DNA from: an uncultured Pelagibacteraceae bacterium
Lineage (GTDB): Bacteria; Pseudomonadota; Alphaproteobacteria; Pelagibacterales; Pelagibacteraceae
Assembly: GCA_902601235.1 (NCBI GenBank)
Contig: CACKMG010000005.1
Span: 1 to 46,273, forward strand
Length of the DNA: 46,273 nt
Reading direction: 5' to 3'
A program made the translations under genes and the position numbers. Of the stretch, positions 36,075 to 45,414 are shown one piece after another. The notes under the pieces are model-generated. The model made no database searches. It was given only the letters and a program-made list of their open reading frames with translations, and had not been told where the DNA came from. Within the stretch, counting starts at the first letter, position 1, and each line of letters starts with the position of its first letter.

Positions 36075-36686
36075 TTGATTAAAAGAACATCTTTAAAGTT
36101 CATAAATAATTTACTTTCAGAAAACAATAATTGGAAAATTTTGGATATTGGTTGTGGTATAGAGGCAAATAAATATGCAACTACTTTATGTGATATTGTG
36201 GATTATACTAATCACCACAAAGATAGAAATTTTATTAAATTAGATAAAGATAAAAAAGAATTACCTTTTAAAGATAATGAATTTGATTTTGTATTTGCAA
36301 GTCATGTACTAGAACATATTAAGAATGTTAAATTATTTATAAGTGAATTAGAGAGAGTTGCAAAAAAAGGTTATTTAGAATTACCTACTAAATTAGAAGA
36401 TAATTTTTGTTTTGAAAATAGAACAGATCATGCATGGCAAGTTGATTATGATGATATAAGTTCAAAAATTTTGTTATCTGAGCGATTTGAATTTTTTCAC
36501 CCAATATTTTCTGTTAATACCGCACAAAAATTTCGAGATACTTTTAGATCGAGTATGGTTTTCGAGCTTTATTGGGAGAATAATATAGATTACGAAATTA
36601 TAAAAAATGAGAATTTGCGAAAGTTTAGTTTATTGAGTCTTTTACGAAAATTTTTTTCAAAAAAAATTAGAACTATAATTAATTAA
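36075..36686 (+). CDS. Small class I SAM-dependent methyltransferase, specificity unknown
   Basis: A 203-residue protein with SAM-binding motif I KILDIGCG near residue 26, an acidic motif II region, and FDFVFASHVLEHIKN at motif IV/post-motif, typical of Methyltransf_11-type enzymes. The start is TTG at 36075, inferred because no in-frame ATG is near and the frame opens right after rpsD (5-base gap). It may act on lipid or sugar; SAR11-like genomes carry such enzymes near glycan genes. The rest of the C-terminus is hydrophilic and unassigned. Confidence 0.7.
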   Translation: MIKRTSLKFINNLLSENNNWKILDIGCGIEANKYATTLCDIVDYTNHHKDRNFIKLDKDKKELPFKDNEFDFVFASHVLEHIKNVKLFISELERVAKKGYLELPTKLEDNFCFENRTDHAWQVDYDDISSKILLSERFEFFHPIFSVNTAQKFRDTFRSSMVFELYWENNIDYEIIKNENLRKFSLLSLLRKFFSKKIRTIIN

Positions 36687-36705
36687 ATATTACTTATATT
36701 AAAAA

Positions 36706-36994
36706 ATGAAAAAAATAAAATATGATGGGTTTGAATTAGAACATTTTGATGCTGCATCTAATTTTAGAAAATATCAAATTTCACTTATTAAAGATTATTT
36801 AACTGGTTCTCTATTAGAAGTTGGGGTTTTTTCTATTATTAAATAAAATATTTTCTTTAAAACATTCTAATTTAAAGAGTAAAGTTTTTTTATGGAATCT
36901 TTTAATTCCAATATCAAAGATATTGGATATTGTTCTATTAAATTTTATTGGTAAGTCTTTATTATGTGTTTTTAAAAAAAATAAATTAAAATAA
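36706..36994 (+). pseudogene. Internally deleted SAM-dependent methyltransferase remnant
   Basis: ATG at 36706 opens a 46-codon frame (stop 36844-36846) that reads as the N-terminus of a class I methyltransferase: YDGFELEHFD, FRKYQISLIKDYL, then LLEVG, the start of the SAM motif. At about 36826 the frame ends abruptly. A second frame (stop 36992-36994) then carries what looks like the C-terminal end of such an enzyme: KVFLWNLLIPISKILD and GKSLLCVFKK. The two pieces are in different frames and lack the roughly 130-160 residues expected between them. This is best read as an internal deletion with frameshift. It lies between a methyltransferase gene and grxD, ending one base before the grxD stop. 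Confidence 0.7.
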
Positions 36995-37327
36995 TTATTT
37001 CTTATAATTAATGCCTTGATTTTCAAATATTTTTTTTAATTCTCCATTTTCATACATCTCTTTGACAATATCACAACCACCTATGAATTCTTTTTTAATA
37101 TAAAGTTGTGGGATAGTAGGCCAATCACTAAAAACTTTAATACCCTCTCTTAATGATTGATTTTCTAGAACATTAATACCTTTGAAGTTTACCTCTAAAA
37201 TTTTCAAAATATTTGATACCGCCATGGAAAATCCACATTGTGGTGCATCTGGTGTACCTTTCATAAATAAACAAACTTCATTAGTGTCAATATGATTTTG
37301 AATTAAGTTTTTTGTTTGATCATCCAT
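36995..37327 (-). CDS. grxD: Monothiol CGFS-type glutaredoxin (GrxD/Grx4)
   Basis: A 110-residue monothiol glutaredoxin carrying the CGFS active site (C31) in the MKGTPDAPQCGFS context, and the TVP-like WPTIPQLY region. Such proteins bind a [2Fe-2S] cluster with glutathione and pair with BolA proteins in iron-sulfur trafficking. The bolA-family gene is immediately upstream, sharing one base, which fits the known Grx-BolA partnership. Last gene of the purine/bolA run. Confidence 0.94.
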   Translation of the reverse strand: MDDQTKNLIQNHIDTNEVCLFMKGTPDAPQCGFSMAVSNILKILEVNFKGINVLENQSLREGIKVFSDWPTIPQLYIKKEFIGGCDIVKEMYENGELKKIFENQGINYKK

Positions 37328-37557
37328 TATTGTTCCTTTGTTTTTATTGCTAGAGCGTGTAATTCATTTCCCATCTTACCTTTTAAAGAATTATAAACCA
37401 TCTTATGTTGTTCTATTTTAGTCTTGCCCGAAAATTTAGAAGAAGTAACAGTAGCAGAGTAATGATTGCCGTCACCTGCTAAATCTTGAATATCAACTAA
37501 AGCATCAGGAATTGCCTCTTTTATATGTTTTTCAATTTCTTTTAAATCCATTGCCAT
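37327..37557 (-). CDS. bolA: BolA-family protein
   Basis: A 76-residue BolA/IbaG-type protein with the KH-like fold, conserved EQHKMVYNSL (His Fe-S ligand position) and LHALAIKT end. It probably forms an Fe-S-bridged heterodimer with the adjacent CGFS glutaredoxin. It overlaps grxD and purL by one base each. The short length and HALA sequence suit the IbaG/BolA2 branch more than E. coli BolA. Confidence 0.9.
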   Translation of the reverse strand: MAMDLKEIEKHIKEAIPDALVDIQDLAGDGNHYSATVTSSKFSGKTKIEQHKMVYNSLKGKMGNELHALAIKTKEQ

Positions 37558-39749
37558 TATGAACTCATGTAATTATCTAACCAATTTTTATTGTAAGATT
37601 TTAATTCGTCAATTGTAACTTTTGTCATTTGATTAACAATCATAAAATTATCTATAATTTTACCTAATTCATCAAAATGAACTGAATTTTTTTCTAAAAT
37701 TTCAGTAACTTTTTTGAAATTTTTGGGATTAATTTCTATAATATATCTTCCCTGATCTTCAGAAAATAAATATTCAATTTCACTCATTAAATGATTCATT
37801 TTATTAAATTCAAAACCTTTATTACTTTTTATACACATTTTACTTATTGCAGTTGCTATACCACCAAGGGAAATATCATGTGCACTTTTGATCAAATTGT
37901 TATCAATTAATTGAAGAAGTGTTTCACCATTGTTTTTTTCATTAAAGAGATTTATTTCTGGAGGTGGTCCATTTTTTTCATCCAAAATAGATCTCGCAAA
38001 TAAACTTTGATCTAAATGTCCCTCCGTTTTTCCAATTATCAAAACTAAATTATTTATTTCTTTGAAATCCATTGTAATCATTTGGTTATAATCTTTTATC
38101 AAACCCACTCCACCAATAGCTGGAGTGGGTTTAATTCCTACTTCTTTAGTTTGATTATAGAAAGATACATTTCCAGAGACGACTGGAAATTTTAAATATT
38201 CACAAGCCTCCCTAATTCCTTCAACACATTCAACAAACTCTCCCATATTATCTTCATTTTCGGGACTTCCAAAATTTAAACAATTTGTAATTGCTATAGG
38301 TGTAGCTCCAACTGAAATTAGGTTTCTCCAACTTTCACAAACAACTTGTTTTCCTCCTGTAAGTGGATGGGCCCAACAATAAACAGCTGATGAGTCAACT
38401 GTTGTTGCAACTGCTTTATTAGTTCCATGAACTCTTACAACACCAGAGTCTCCTCCAGGTTTTTGGATTGTATCACCCATTACAGTATGATCATATTGTT
38501 GCCAAATCCATTCTTTACTAGAAATATTTGGATGAGATAAGATTTTTTTTAATAAATCTTTAATATTTAATTTAGTTAAAGTTTCTTTTTTGATTTTATT
38601 TTTTTTTGGGAGTTTCGTTTTTTTCCATTTTCTGTCATACATAGGTGAATTCTCAACTAAAGTATTTATAGGAATTTTAGCTACTTGTTTATTATCAAAA
38701 TATAATTCTATATTTTTTGTATTTGTTGTTTTTCCAATAATAGCAAAATCTAAATTCCATTTATCAAATATTTTTTTAGCTAAATCTTCTTTTCCATTTT
38801 CTAAAACTATTAACATTCTCTCTTGACTTTCTGAAAGCATAATTTCGTAAGGTGTCATCTTACTTTCTCTACAAGGAACTTTATTGAGGTTTATCTCAAT
38901 TCCTAGATTTCCTTTTGATGCCATTTCAATACTTGATGATGTTAGACCTGCTGCACCCATGTCTTGAATAGCAATTACCGAGTCTCCAGACATTAATTCT
39001 AGACAAGCTTCAAGAAGAAGTTTTTCTGTGAAAGGATCTCCAACTTGAACTGTAGGTTTTTTTTCCTCAATTTTTTCATCAAAGCTTGCTGAAGCCATAC
39101 TTGCTCCATGTATTCCATCTCTACCAGTTTTTGATCCAACATAAATTACTGGTTTATCTAATCCAGCCGCTTTTGAGTAAAAAATTTTATCTTTTTTGAC
39201 TAAACCTAAAGTCATAGCATTAACCAAAATGTTTCCATTATAGGAACTATCAAATGATGTTTGACCTGCTACTGTAGGTATACCCATACAATTACCGTAT
39301 CCACCAATGCCATGAACAACCCCTCTTAACAAGTTTTTAGTTTTTTTATTCTGTGGTGAACCAAAATGAATTGAATTTAAATTTGCAATTGGTCTTGCGC
39401 CCATTGTAAAAACATCTCTCATTATACCACCAACACCAGTTGCAGCCCCTTGATATGGTTCAATAAATGAAGGATGATTGTGACTTTCAATTTTGAAAAC
39501 TATAGCATCTCCATCATCAATATCTATTACTCCAGCATTTTCCCCTGGACCTTGAATTACTCTTTTTCCTTTTGTTGGTAATTTTTTAAGATGAAGTCTT
39601 GAGGATTTATAAGAACAATGCTCATTCCACATTGCAGAAAATATTCCTAGTTCTGTAATATTAGGTGTTCTTTTTAACAACTCACAAATTTTTTTAAATT
39701 CATCTTTTTTTAATCCATGATCTATTGCTATTTTTTCGTTTATTTCCAT
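37557..39749 (-). CDS. purL: Phosphoribosylformylglycinamidine synthase, large subunit (small PurL type)
   Basis: A 730-residue AIR-synthetase-fold PurL of the short, multi-subunit type, which needs PurS and PurQ, both encoded just upstream. Motifs include [19 protein letters not shown] with the metal site, GVGGIMRD and GGDSGVVRV. It makes FGAM from FGAR, ATP and glutamine-derived ammonia. Genes purC-purS-purQ-purL follow in this order on the minus strand with 0-3 base gaps or one-base overlaps. Confidence 0.97.
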   Translation of the reverse strand: MEINEKIAIDHGLKKDEFKKICELLKRTPNITELGIFSAMWNEHCSYKSSRLHLKKLPTKGKRVIQGPGENAGVIDIDDGDAIVFKIESHNHPSFIEPYQGAATGVGGIMRDVFTMGARPIANLNSIHFGSPQNKKTKNLLRGVVHGIGGYGNCMGIPTVAGQTSFDSSYNGNILVNAMTLGLVKKDKIFYSKAAGLDKPVIYVGSKTGRDGIHGASMASASFDEKIEEKKPTVQVGDPFTEKLLLEACLELMSGDSVIAIQDMGAAGLTSSSIEMASKGNLGIEINLNKVPCRESKMTPYEIMLSESQERMLIVLENGKEDLAKKIFDKWNLDFAIIGKTTNTKNIELYFDNKQVAKIPINTLVENSPMYDRKWKKTKLPKKNKIKKETLTKLNIKDLLKKILSHPNISSKEWIWQQYDHTVMGDTIQKPGGDSGVVRVHGTNKAVATTVDSSAVYCWAHPLTGGKQVVCESWRNLISVGATPIAITNCLNFGSPENEDNMGEFVECVEGIREACEYLKFPVVSGNVSFYNQTKEVGIKPTPAIGGVGLIKDYNQMITMDFKEINNLVLIIGKTEGHLDQSLFARSILDEKNGPPPEINLFNEKNNGETLLQLIDNNLIKSAHDISLGGIATAISKMCIKSNKGFEFNKMNHLMSEIEYLFSEDQGRYIIEINPKNFKKVTEILEKNSVHFDELGKIIDNFMIVNQMTKVTIDELKSYNKNWLDNYMSS

Positions 39750-40432
39750 TATTTAATATTCTTAATCAAATTTTTAAAAAACAAAGACCCATCTTCTCCA
39801 GATAAATATTTATCAATCATTCTCTCTGGATGTGGCATCATTCCTAAAACATTTTTACGTTTATTAAAAATACCAGCAATATTTTTAGTTGAACCGTTAG
39901 GATTATCTTTCTCATATGTTTGTCCTTTTTCATTTGAATAATAAATTGCTATCTGATTATTATCTTCAATTTCTTTTAACTGGTCATTTGTGCAAAAATA
40001 ATTACCTTCATTATGAGCTATATGTAATTCTAAAACTTCTTTATCAAGATTCTTAAAATAAGGATTATCTTTATTGTCAATTTTTACGAAAACATTTTTG
40101 CAAATGAATTCTAGATATTTATTTCTCAATAAAACACCTGGCACTAAACCAGTTTCAACCAATATTTGAAAACCATTACATATTCCCATTACAAGTCCGC
40201 CAGAATTTGCAAAATCAATAACAGATTTCATTATCTTTGATTTTGAAGCAACACTTCCACATCTAAGGTAATCTCCATAGGAAAAACCACCAGGTAAAAT
40301 AACTAAATCACCTTTTGGAAGTTCATTATCATTGTGCCAAACCATTTGATTATTAAAACCAAATTTTTTTAAAGCTACATCCATATCTCTATCACAATTT
40401 GAACCAGGGAATGTAATTACTGATGATTTCAT
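39749..40432 (-). CDS. purQ: Phosphoribosylformylglycinamidine synthase, glutaminase subunit
   Basis: A 227-residue class I glutamine amidotransferase, normal PurQ length, delivering ammonia to PurL. The catalytic Cys85 is in MGICNGFQ, with [14 protein letters not shown] near residues 47-60 and the His-x-Glu (HPE) in MMPHPERM near the C-terminus. It overlaps purL by one base and follows purS by 3 bases. Confidence 0.97.
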   Translation of the reverse strand: MKSSVITFPGSNCDRDMDVALKKFGFNNQMVWHNDNELPKGDLVILPGGFSYGDYLRCGSVASKSKIMKSVIDFANSGGLVMGICNGFQILVETGLVPGVLLRNKYLEFICKNVFVKIDNKDNPYFKNLDKEVLELHIAHNEGNYFCTNDQLKEIEDNNQIAIYYSNEKGQTYEKDNPNGSTKNIAGIFNKRKNVLGMMPHPERMIDKYLSGEDGSLFFKNLIKNIK

Positions 40433-40435
40433 TAA

Positions 40436-40678
40436 TTATTGTGTTTCAATAATTTTGAAGTTCTCAATTACAAGATTAGCTAAAAGTTTTTTACACATAT
40501 CTTCTACAATTACTTTAGCTTTTGACGGATCATTTTCTTTTACATCTATTTCAAAATATTTCCCTTGTCTAACTTCTTCAATATTCTTAAAACCCATACC
40601 ATCCAAAGTTTGATGAATAACTTTTCCCTGAGGATCTAAAACGTCTTTTTTAAGAGTTATAATTGCTGAAATTTTCAT
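40436..40678 (-). CDS. purS: Phosphoribosylformylglycinamidine synthase, PurS subunit
   Basis: An 80-residue small subunit that bridges PurL and PurQ. It has the PurS pattern: ITLKKDVLDPQGKVIHQTLDGMGF and VRQGKYFEI. It lies directly after purC (adjacent, 0-base gap) and three bases before purQ. Its presence identifies the three-component FGAM synthase as opposed to the single long enterobacterial PurL. Confidence 0.96.
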   Translation of the reverse strand: MKISAIITLKKDVLDPQGKVIHQTLDGMGFKNIEEVRQGKYFEIDVKENDPSKAKVIVEDMCKKLLANLVIENFKIIETQ

Positions 40679-41461
40679 TTATTTTCTTTTTTTTACAGAA
40701 GATAATTTTGTAACATTTACTGCAGCGACATTTGATTGTTCGTGTAAAATCCCCAATCTTTTTGCTACCTCGGTATATGCTGGAATTAAATCTCCTAAAT
40801 CTTTTCTAAATCTATCTTTGTCCAATTTTTTTTCTGTAATAGAATCCCATAATCTACAAGTGTCAGGACTTATTTCATCAGCTAAAACGATTTCACTTTT
40901 GTTGCTTTCATTAGTAAAACCAAATTCAACTTTAAAATCGACAAGTTTAATACCCACACCTCTGAACATTCCTAAAAGAAAATCATTTAATCGTCTTAAA
41001 TTGTTATCAACAAAATTTAATTGAGTTTTACTCAACCAATTAAAAGTTAGTATGTGCTCTTTACTAATTATTGGATCACCAAGTTTATCATCCTTAAGAC
41101 AATACTCGATCAGTGGACCTTTTAATACAGTCCCATCTTCAATACCTAATCTTTTTGTCAATGAGCCTGTTGCAATGTTTCTTACAATAAATTCTATTGG
41201 GATAATATCTACAAGTTTTACTAATTGCTCTCTCATATTAAGTCTTTTAACTAAATGATTTTTAATTCCTACTTGGGATAAATTGGAGAGAATATGTTCA
41301 GAAATTCTATTATTTAAAACACCTTTGCCCTCTATGTTGCTTTTTTTCTGATTATTGAATGCAGTCGCATCATCTTTGAAATATTGAATAACTAAATTTT
41401 TATCTGAAGTAGCATAAATTATTTTTGCTTTACCTTCATAAAGTTTTTTACCTTTTTTCAT
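40679..41461 (-). CDS. purC: SAICAR synthetase
   Basis: A 260-residue ATP-grasp-related enzyme converting CAIR and aspartate to SAICAR. Motifs include LYEGKAKIIY, FKDDATAFN, EFIVRNIATGS and LADEISPDTCRLWD. Start overlaps the end of purB by one base. The C-terminal extension of about 20 residues is basic. It lies between purB and purS, consistent with a purine operon. Confidence 0.96.
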   Translation of the reverse strand: MKKGKKLYEGKAKIIYATSDKNLVIQYFKDDATAFNNQKKSNIEGKGVLNNRISEHILSNLSQVGIKNHLVKRLNMREQLVKLVDIIPIEFIVRNIATGSLTKRLGIEDGTVLKGPLIEYCLKDDKLGDPIISKEHILTFNWLSKTQLNFVDNNLRRLNDFLLGMFRGVGIKLVDFKVEFGFTNESNKSEIVLADEISPDTCRLWDSITEKKLDKDRFRKDLGDLIPAYTEVAKRLGILHEQSNVAAVNVTKLSSVKKRK

Positions 41462-42753
41462 TATTTAAATACTCTTTTAAAAATTAAATTTACATTTTTG
41501 AAATGCTTTGAATAACTAAAAATAGATCTTAATTTTTTTTGAGAAATTCTAGTCATTATATATTTATCAGATTGGATAACTTCAAATAAGTCTAAGTTTT
41601 CTGCAAAGCATTTTTTTGCATAAGTTTGAACTATTTTATAAGATTTTTCTCTACTCAAACCTGTCTTAGTTAATTCCAACATAAGTTCTTGAGAAAAAAT
41701 AAGTCCTTTATTTAATTTTAAATTTTGTAACATTTTTTTAGGATAAACAATCATATTATCTAAAATATTACTCAATCTTACTAATGCAAAATCTAGAGTT
41801 ATATTAGCATCTGGCCCTATGTTTCTCTCTACACTTGAATGCGAAATGTCTCTTTCATGCCACAACGCGATATTTTCAAGAGCAGGGGTAACTGCACTTC
41901 TTACCATTCTAGCAAGACCAGTAAGATTTTCACTCAGAATAGGATTTTTTTTGTGAGGCATTGCTGACGAACCTTTTTGATTTTTTGAAAAGTATTCTTG
42001 TAATTCATACACTTCTGTTCTTTGAAGATGTCTTATTTCGATAGCAATTCTTTCTATTGATCCAGCAATTATACCTAACACTGAAAAATAAAATGCATGT
42101 CTATCTCTAGGAATTATTTGTGTTGATATGGGTTCAACTTTTAAATTTAGTTTTTTAGCAACATGTTTCTCAACATTAGGATTAATATTTGCAAATGTTC
42201 CTACTGCTCCAGAAATTGCACATGTCGATATTTCATTAATCGCATCGGATAATCTTTTTTTATTTCTTTTAAATTCCTCATAAAACGATGCCAACTTTAA
42301 TCCAAAAGTAATAGGTTCAGCATGAATACCATGACTTCTACCCATACATGGAGTAAATTTATATTTTCTTGCTTGTCTTTTTAAAACTTTTAAAATTTGA
42401 TCTAAATTTTTAAGAATTACTTTGCCAGATTGAACTAATTGTAAATTAAAGCTAGTATCTACCACATCAGATGAAGTCATCCCTTGATGAAGATATCTTG
42501 CTTTAATTCCTGCTTTTTCTGTTACAGAAGTAAGAAAAGCAATTACATCGTGTTTAACTTGGCTTTCAATTTGATGTATTCTCTTAACATTAATTTTCGC
42601 TTTTTTTCTAACAGTAGATGACACACCTTTAGGAATTTGACCAAGCTTTTCCATAGCTTGTGCTGCTGCTATTTCAACTTCTAACCAAATCTTATATTTA
42701 TTTTCTTCTGACCAAATATCATTAAGTTCTTTACGAGAATATCTTTTTATCAT
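41461..42753 (-). CDS. purB: Adenylosuccinate lyase
   Basis: A 430-residue fumarase/aspartase-superfamily enzyme acting on SAICAR and adenylosuccinate. It has the signature SSAMPHKKNPILSENL, the catalytic His region GRSHGIHAEP, and MTSSDVVDTS. Length matches the short bacterial PurB. It overlaps map at its start and purC at its stop by a single base, so it is in the same transcript. Confidence 0.96.
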   Translation of the reverse strand: MIKRYSRKELNDIWSEENKYKIWLEVEIAAAQAMEKLGQIPKGVSSTVRKKAKINVKRIHQIESQVKHDVIAFLTSVTEKAGIKARYLHQGMTSSDVVDTSFNLQLVQSGKVILKNLDQILKVLKRQARKYKFTPCMGRSHGIHAEPITFGLKLASFYEEFKRNKKRLSDAINEISTCAISGAVGTFANINPNVEKHVAKKLNLKVEPISTQIIPRDRHAFYFSVLGIIAGSIERIAIEIRHLQRTEVYELQEYFSKNQKGSSAMPHKKNPILSENLTGLARMVRSAVTPALENIALWHERDISHSSVERNIGPDANITLDFALVRLSNILDNMIVYPKKMLQNLKLNKGLIFSQELMLELTKTGLSREKSYKIVQTYAKKCFAENLDLFEVIQSDKYIMTRISQKKLRSIFSYSKHFKNVNLIFKRVFK

Positions 42754-43526
42754 TAATTGTATGGTGGTTTAGAATATCCTTTAACAGATTCTGTAAAGAT
42801 TTCATAACCATTTTCCGTAATTCCTAAAGTATGTTCAAATTGTGCTGATAAAGATTTATCTTTAGTTACAGCAGTCCAACCATCATTTAACATTTTAACA
42901 TCAAATTTTCCTGCATTGATCATAGGTTCGATTGTAAAAGTCATTCCTGGTTTAAGCTCAATTCCAGTATTTTTACTTCCATAGTGTAATATATTTGGTG
43001 ACTCATGAAAAGTTGTACTAATTCCATGACCACAAAAATCTCTTACAACTGAAAAACCTTTTTTCTCAACATATGTTTGAATTTCATTACCGATATCACC
43101 AAGTTTAACACCCGGTTTCAATATTTTGATTGCTCTCATCATTGATTCATAAGTTGTTTCTATTAAGTTATTTAATTTTACAGAAGTTTTACCTATACAA
43201 AACATTCTACTTGTATCACCATAATGTTCATTGATAATAGCAGTGACATCTACATTAAGTGCATCACCTTCTTCTAAAATTCTATCTTCAGTGGGAATTC
43301 CGTGACATACAACATGATTTAGTGATGTACACAAAGATTTTTTAAATCCCCGATAAAAAAGTGGGGCAGAGTAACCTCCATTATCTCTAATATATTCGTA
43401 ACCAAGTTTATCTATGTAATTAGTTGAAATACCTTCTTTAATATATTCTGTTAACATATCTAATGTTTGAGCAGCCAGTTTTCCAGCTACTCGCATTTTT
43501 TCAAATTTTTCAGAATATTCACTCAT
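42753..43526 (-). CDS. map: Methionine aminopeptidase, type I
   Basis: A 257-residue cotranslational N-terminal methionine peptidase. All metal ligands are present: D93, D104, H167, E200 and E231, plus the substrate-site H75 in CHGIP. There is no N-terminal zinc-finger extension, as in bacterial type I. It overlaps sfsA by 8 bases and purB by one base. Confidence 0.96.
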   Translation of the reverse strand: MSEYSEKFEKMRVAGKLAAQTLDMLTEYIKEGISTNYIDKLGYEYIRDNGGYSAPLFYRGFKKSLCTSLNHVVCHGIPTEDRILEEGDALNVDVTAIINEHYGDTSRMFCIGKTSVKLNNLIETTYESMMRAIKILKPGVKLGDIGNEIQTYVEKKGFSVVRDFCGHGISTTFHESPNILHYGSKNTGIELKPGMTFTIEPMINAGKFDVKMLNDGWTAVTKDKSLSAQFEHTLGITENGYEIFTESVKGYSKPPYN

Positions 43527-44217
43527 TTATTATTTTTAGTTTTTTTTCTATAAAAATTTTTTTTGAGTTTATATTACACCTATATGCTAAAAAATTAACA
43601 CCTGCTTTTTTTGCAATATGATAATTTCTATAATATTCAGGATCAATATCCTTAGCAATTTTAAAGTTTTCCATATTTTGTATTTGAACAAGAAAAATTA
43701 AATAAGATTTGTAACCCTTTTTTATAGCATCAATAAGGGTCAATAGATGCTTTGATCCTCTTGAGGTTATAGCATCAGGAAATTCAGCAGTTTTTTTATC
43801 TCTAAATAGAGTAACATTTTTAACCTCAATAAAACTTTTTTGCTTATTTTTTTCAATTAAAAAATCAAACCTTGTTTCTTTATTAAAAAAAACTTCTGGT
43901 TTTATCTCGTTTACATTTTGCAACTCATTAATAAGATTGTTTGAAATAGCGTGATTAACAATTTTGTTAGCCATATGAGTGTTAACACCCACTAGATTTT
44001 TTTTAGTTTTGATAATCTCTAATGTATATTTGAGTTTTCTTTTAGGGTCATTATTCTTTATTAAATAAACTTCATTTCCTTCATCTAATAAACCTTTCAT
44101 TGATCCAGTATTAGGACAGTGAGCAGTAATTTTTTGTTTATCTATTTTAATATCTACGAAAAAGCGTTTATATCTTTTGATTAATTTGCCTTTTATTAAA
44201 GACTTGGTAAATTCCAT
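43519..44217 (-). CDS. sfsA: SfsA family protein
   Basis: A 232-residue protein of the SfsA family (named for sugar fermentation stimulation in E. coli; proposed nucleic-acid/nuclease-like fold). Motifs: RYKRFFVDI, AHCPNTGSMKGL, FDFLIE, EVKNVTL and AEFPDA(I)TSRGSKHL. The start is the ATG at 44217 (MEFTKSL), which matches the E. coli start MLFTPPL; longer alternatives at 44232 or 44253 reach toward or into the divergent gene at 44238. The biochemical role is not firmly known. It heads the map/purine run. Confidence 0.9.
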   Translation of the reverse strand: MEFTKSLIKGKLIKRYKRFFVDIKIDKQKITAHCPNTGSMKGLLDEGNEVYLIKNNDPKRKLKYTLEIIKTKKNLVGVNTHMANKIVNHAISNNLINELQNVNEIKPEVFFNKETRFDFLIEKNKQKSFIEVKNVTLFRDKKTAEFPDAITSRGSKHLLTLIDAIKKGYKSYLIFLVQIQNMENFKIAKDIDPEYYRNYHIAKKAGVNFLAYRCNINSKKIFIEKKLKIINE

Positions 44218-44237
44218 TTTCAAATTATACATATAAA

Positions 44238-44987
44238 ATGAGCAAAAACACAAAAGTAAATGCCGCTATATTAATTATTGGTAATGAAATTCTTTCAGGA
44301 AGAACACAAGATACCAACACTAGTACATTAGCTGTCTGGTTGAATTCTATTGGTGTTAAAGTAAATCAGGTAAGAGTTGTCCCAGATGAAGAAAAAATTA
44401 TAGTTGAAGCTCTAAACATATTAAGAAAAACTTTTGATTATGTTTTTACAACTGGTGGAATAGGACCTACTCACGATGATATTACAGCACAGGCAGTTTC
44501 AAAAGCATTTAATAGAAAATATGAAGTTCATAAGGATGCATTCAAAATATTAGAATCCTATTATAAACCAGGCGAATTCAATGAAGGTCGACAAAAAATG
44601 GTATGGATGCCGAAAGGTGCTGAGTTGATATTAAATCCAACAAGTGGAGCCCCAGGATTTAAAATTGAAAATGTTTTTTGTTTACCGGGAGTCCCCTCAA
44701 TTTTAAAATCAATGTTAGGTGGTTTAAAAAATAAAATAGTAGGAGGTGAACCAATATTAAGTCACACAATAAGTTTAAGAACAGTTGAAAGTGAAATAGC
44801 TCATTTACTGAGTAGTGTTCAAGAAAAAAATAAAGATGTTGAGATAGGAAGTTATCCCTTTTTTCAGGCAGGTAAGCTTGGAGTATCAATAGTAATTCGA
44901 TCTGAAAAACAATCTAAAATTGATGAATGCAATTCCCAAATATTAGAGTTTATAAATAAAATGAAATTAGAAATTGTAGAAAGATAA
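44238..44987 (+). CDS. MoaB/Mog-type (CinA N-terminal) nucleotide-binding domain protein
   Basis: A 249-residue protein with the molybdopterin-binding-type fold found in CinA: IGNEILSGRTQDTN, TTGGIGPTHDDITA, and PGAPGF/FCLPGVPSILKSM. The C-terminal CinA amidohydrolase (PncC-like) domain of about 160 residues is absent. This is the usual short form; in other bacteria it has been annotated as competence/damage-inducible protein A or pyrophosphatase. Divergent from sfsA with a 20-base gap, and its stop overlaps the next start (TAATG). Specific function uncertain. Confidence 0.85.
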   Translation: MSKNTKVNAAILIIGNEILSGRTQDTNTSTLAVWLNSIGVKVNQVRVVPDEEKIIVEALNILRKTFDYVFTTGGIGPTHDDITAQAVSKAFNRKYEVHKDAFKILESYYKPGEFNEGRQKMVWMPKGAELILNPTSGAPGFKIENVFCLPGVPSILKSMLGGLKNKIVGGEPILSHTISLRTVESEIAHLLSSVQEKNKDVEIGSYPFFQAGKLGVSIVIRSEKQSKIDECNSQILEFINKMKLEIVER

Positions 44988-45391
44988 TGCTTTATTTTGC
45001 ATATGGAAGTAATCTTCATCATTTTCAAATGAAAAGAAGATGTAAAGATAGTATTTTTTTAAAAAAAATTAATCTTAAAAATTTTAGATTAACTTTTAGA
45101 AGCAAATATAGAGCTGCAGACATTGAGGCAAAAAGAAATTCTACAGTCCCTGGTGGATTGTTTGAGATATCAAAGAGCGATGAAAAGAAACTAGATGTAT
45201 ATGAAGATTTTCCAATTTTATATAAAAAGTATTATTTTTTATATAAGGGAAAAAAAATAATGACATACACAATGGTTAAAAAAACACCTTTTATGTTTCC
45301 AACCGAGAGATATTTAAATGTTGTCAAACAAGGATATAAAGACTGCAAATTGAATAAGAAATATCTTGAAAAAGCATTATCAGGCAAATAA
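44987..45391 (+). CDS. Gamma-glutamylcyclotransferase-like (AIG2/GGCT) protein
   Basis: A 134-residue protein with the GGCT fold: N-terminal YFAYGSN, FRSKYRAADIEA, VPGGLFEI, and the probable catalytic Glu in VYED. Family members release 5-oxoproline from gamma-glutamyl peptides or amines. It is coupled to the upstream gene by a TAATG overlap. Substrate unknown. Confidence 0.82.
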   Translation: MLYFAYGSNLHHFQMKRRCKDSIFLKKINLKNFRLTFRSKYRAADIEAKRNSTVPGGLFEISKSDEKKLDVYEDFPILYKKYYFLYKGKKIMTYTMVKKTPFMFPTERYLNVVKQGYKDCKLNKKYLEKALSGK

Positions 45392-45414
45392 TAACTTTTA
45401 TTGTAATTTTGTCT

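Noticed and set aside
36814..37026. 70-residue minus-strand frame next to grxD
   Set aside because: It is antisense to the methyltransferase remnant and overlaps grxD; no family similarity.
44218..44253. Longer N-terminus for sfsA
   Set aside because: It would overlap the divergent gene start at 44238, and the family start matches MEFTKSL at 44217.
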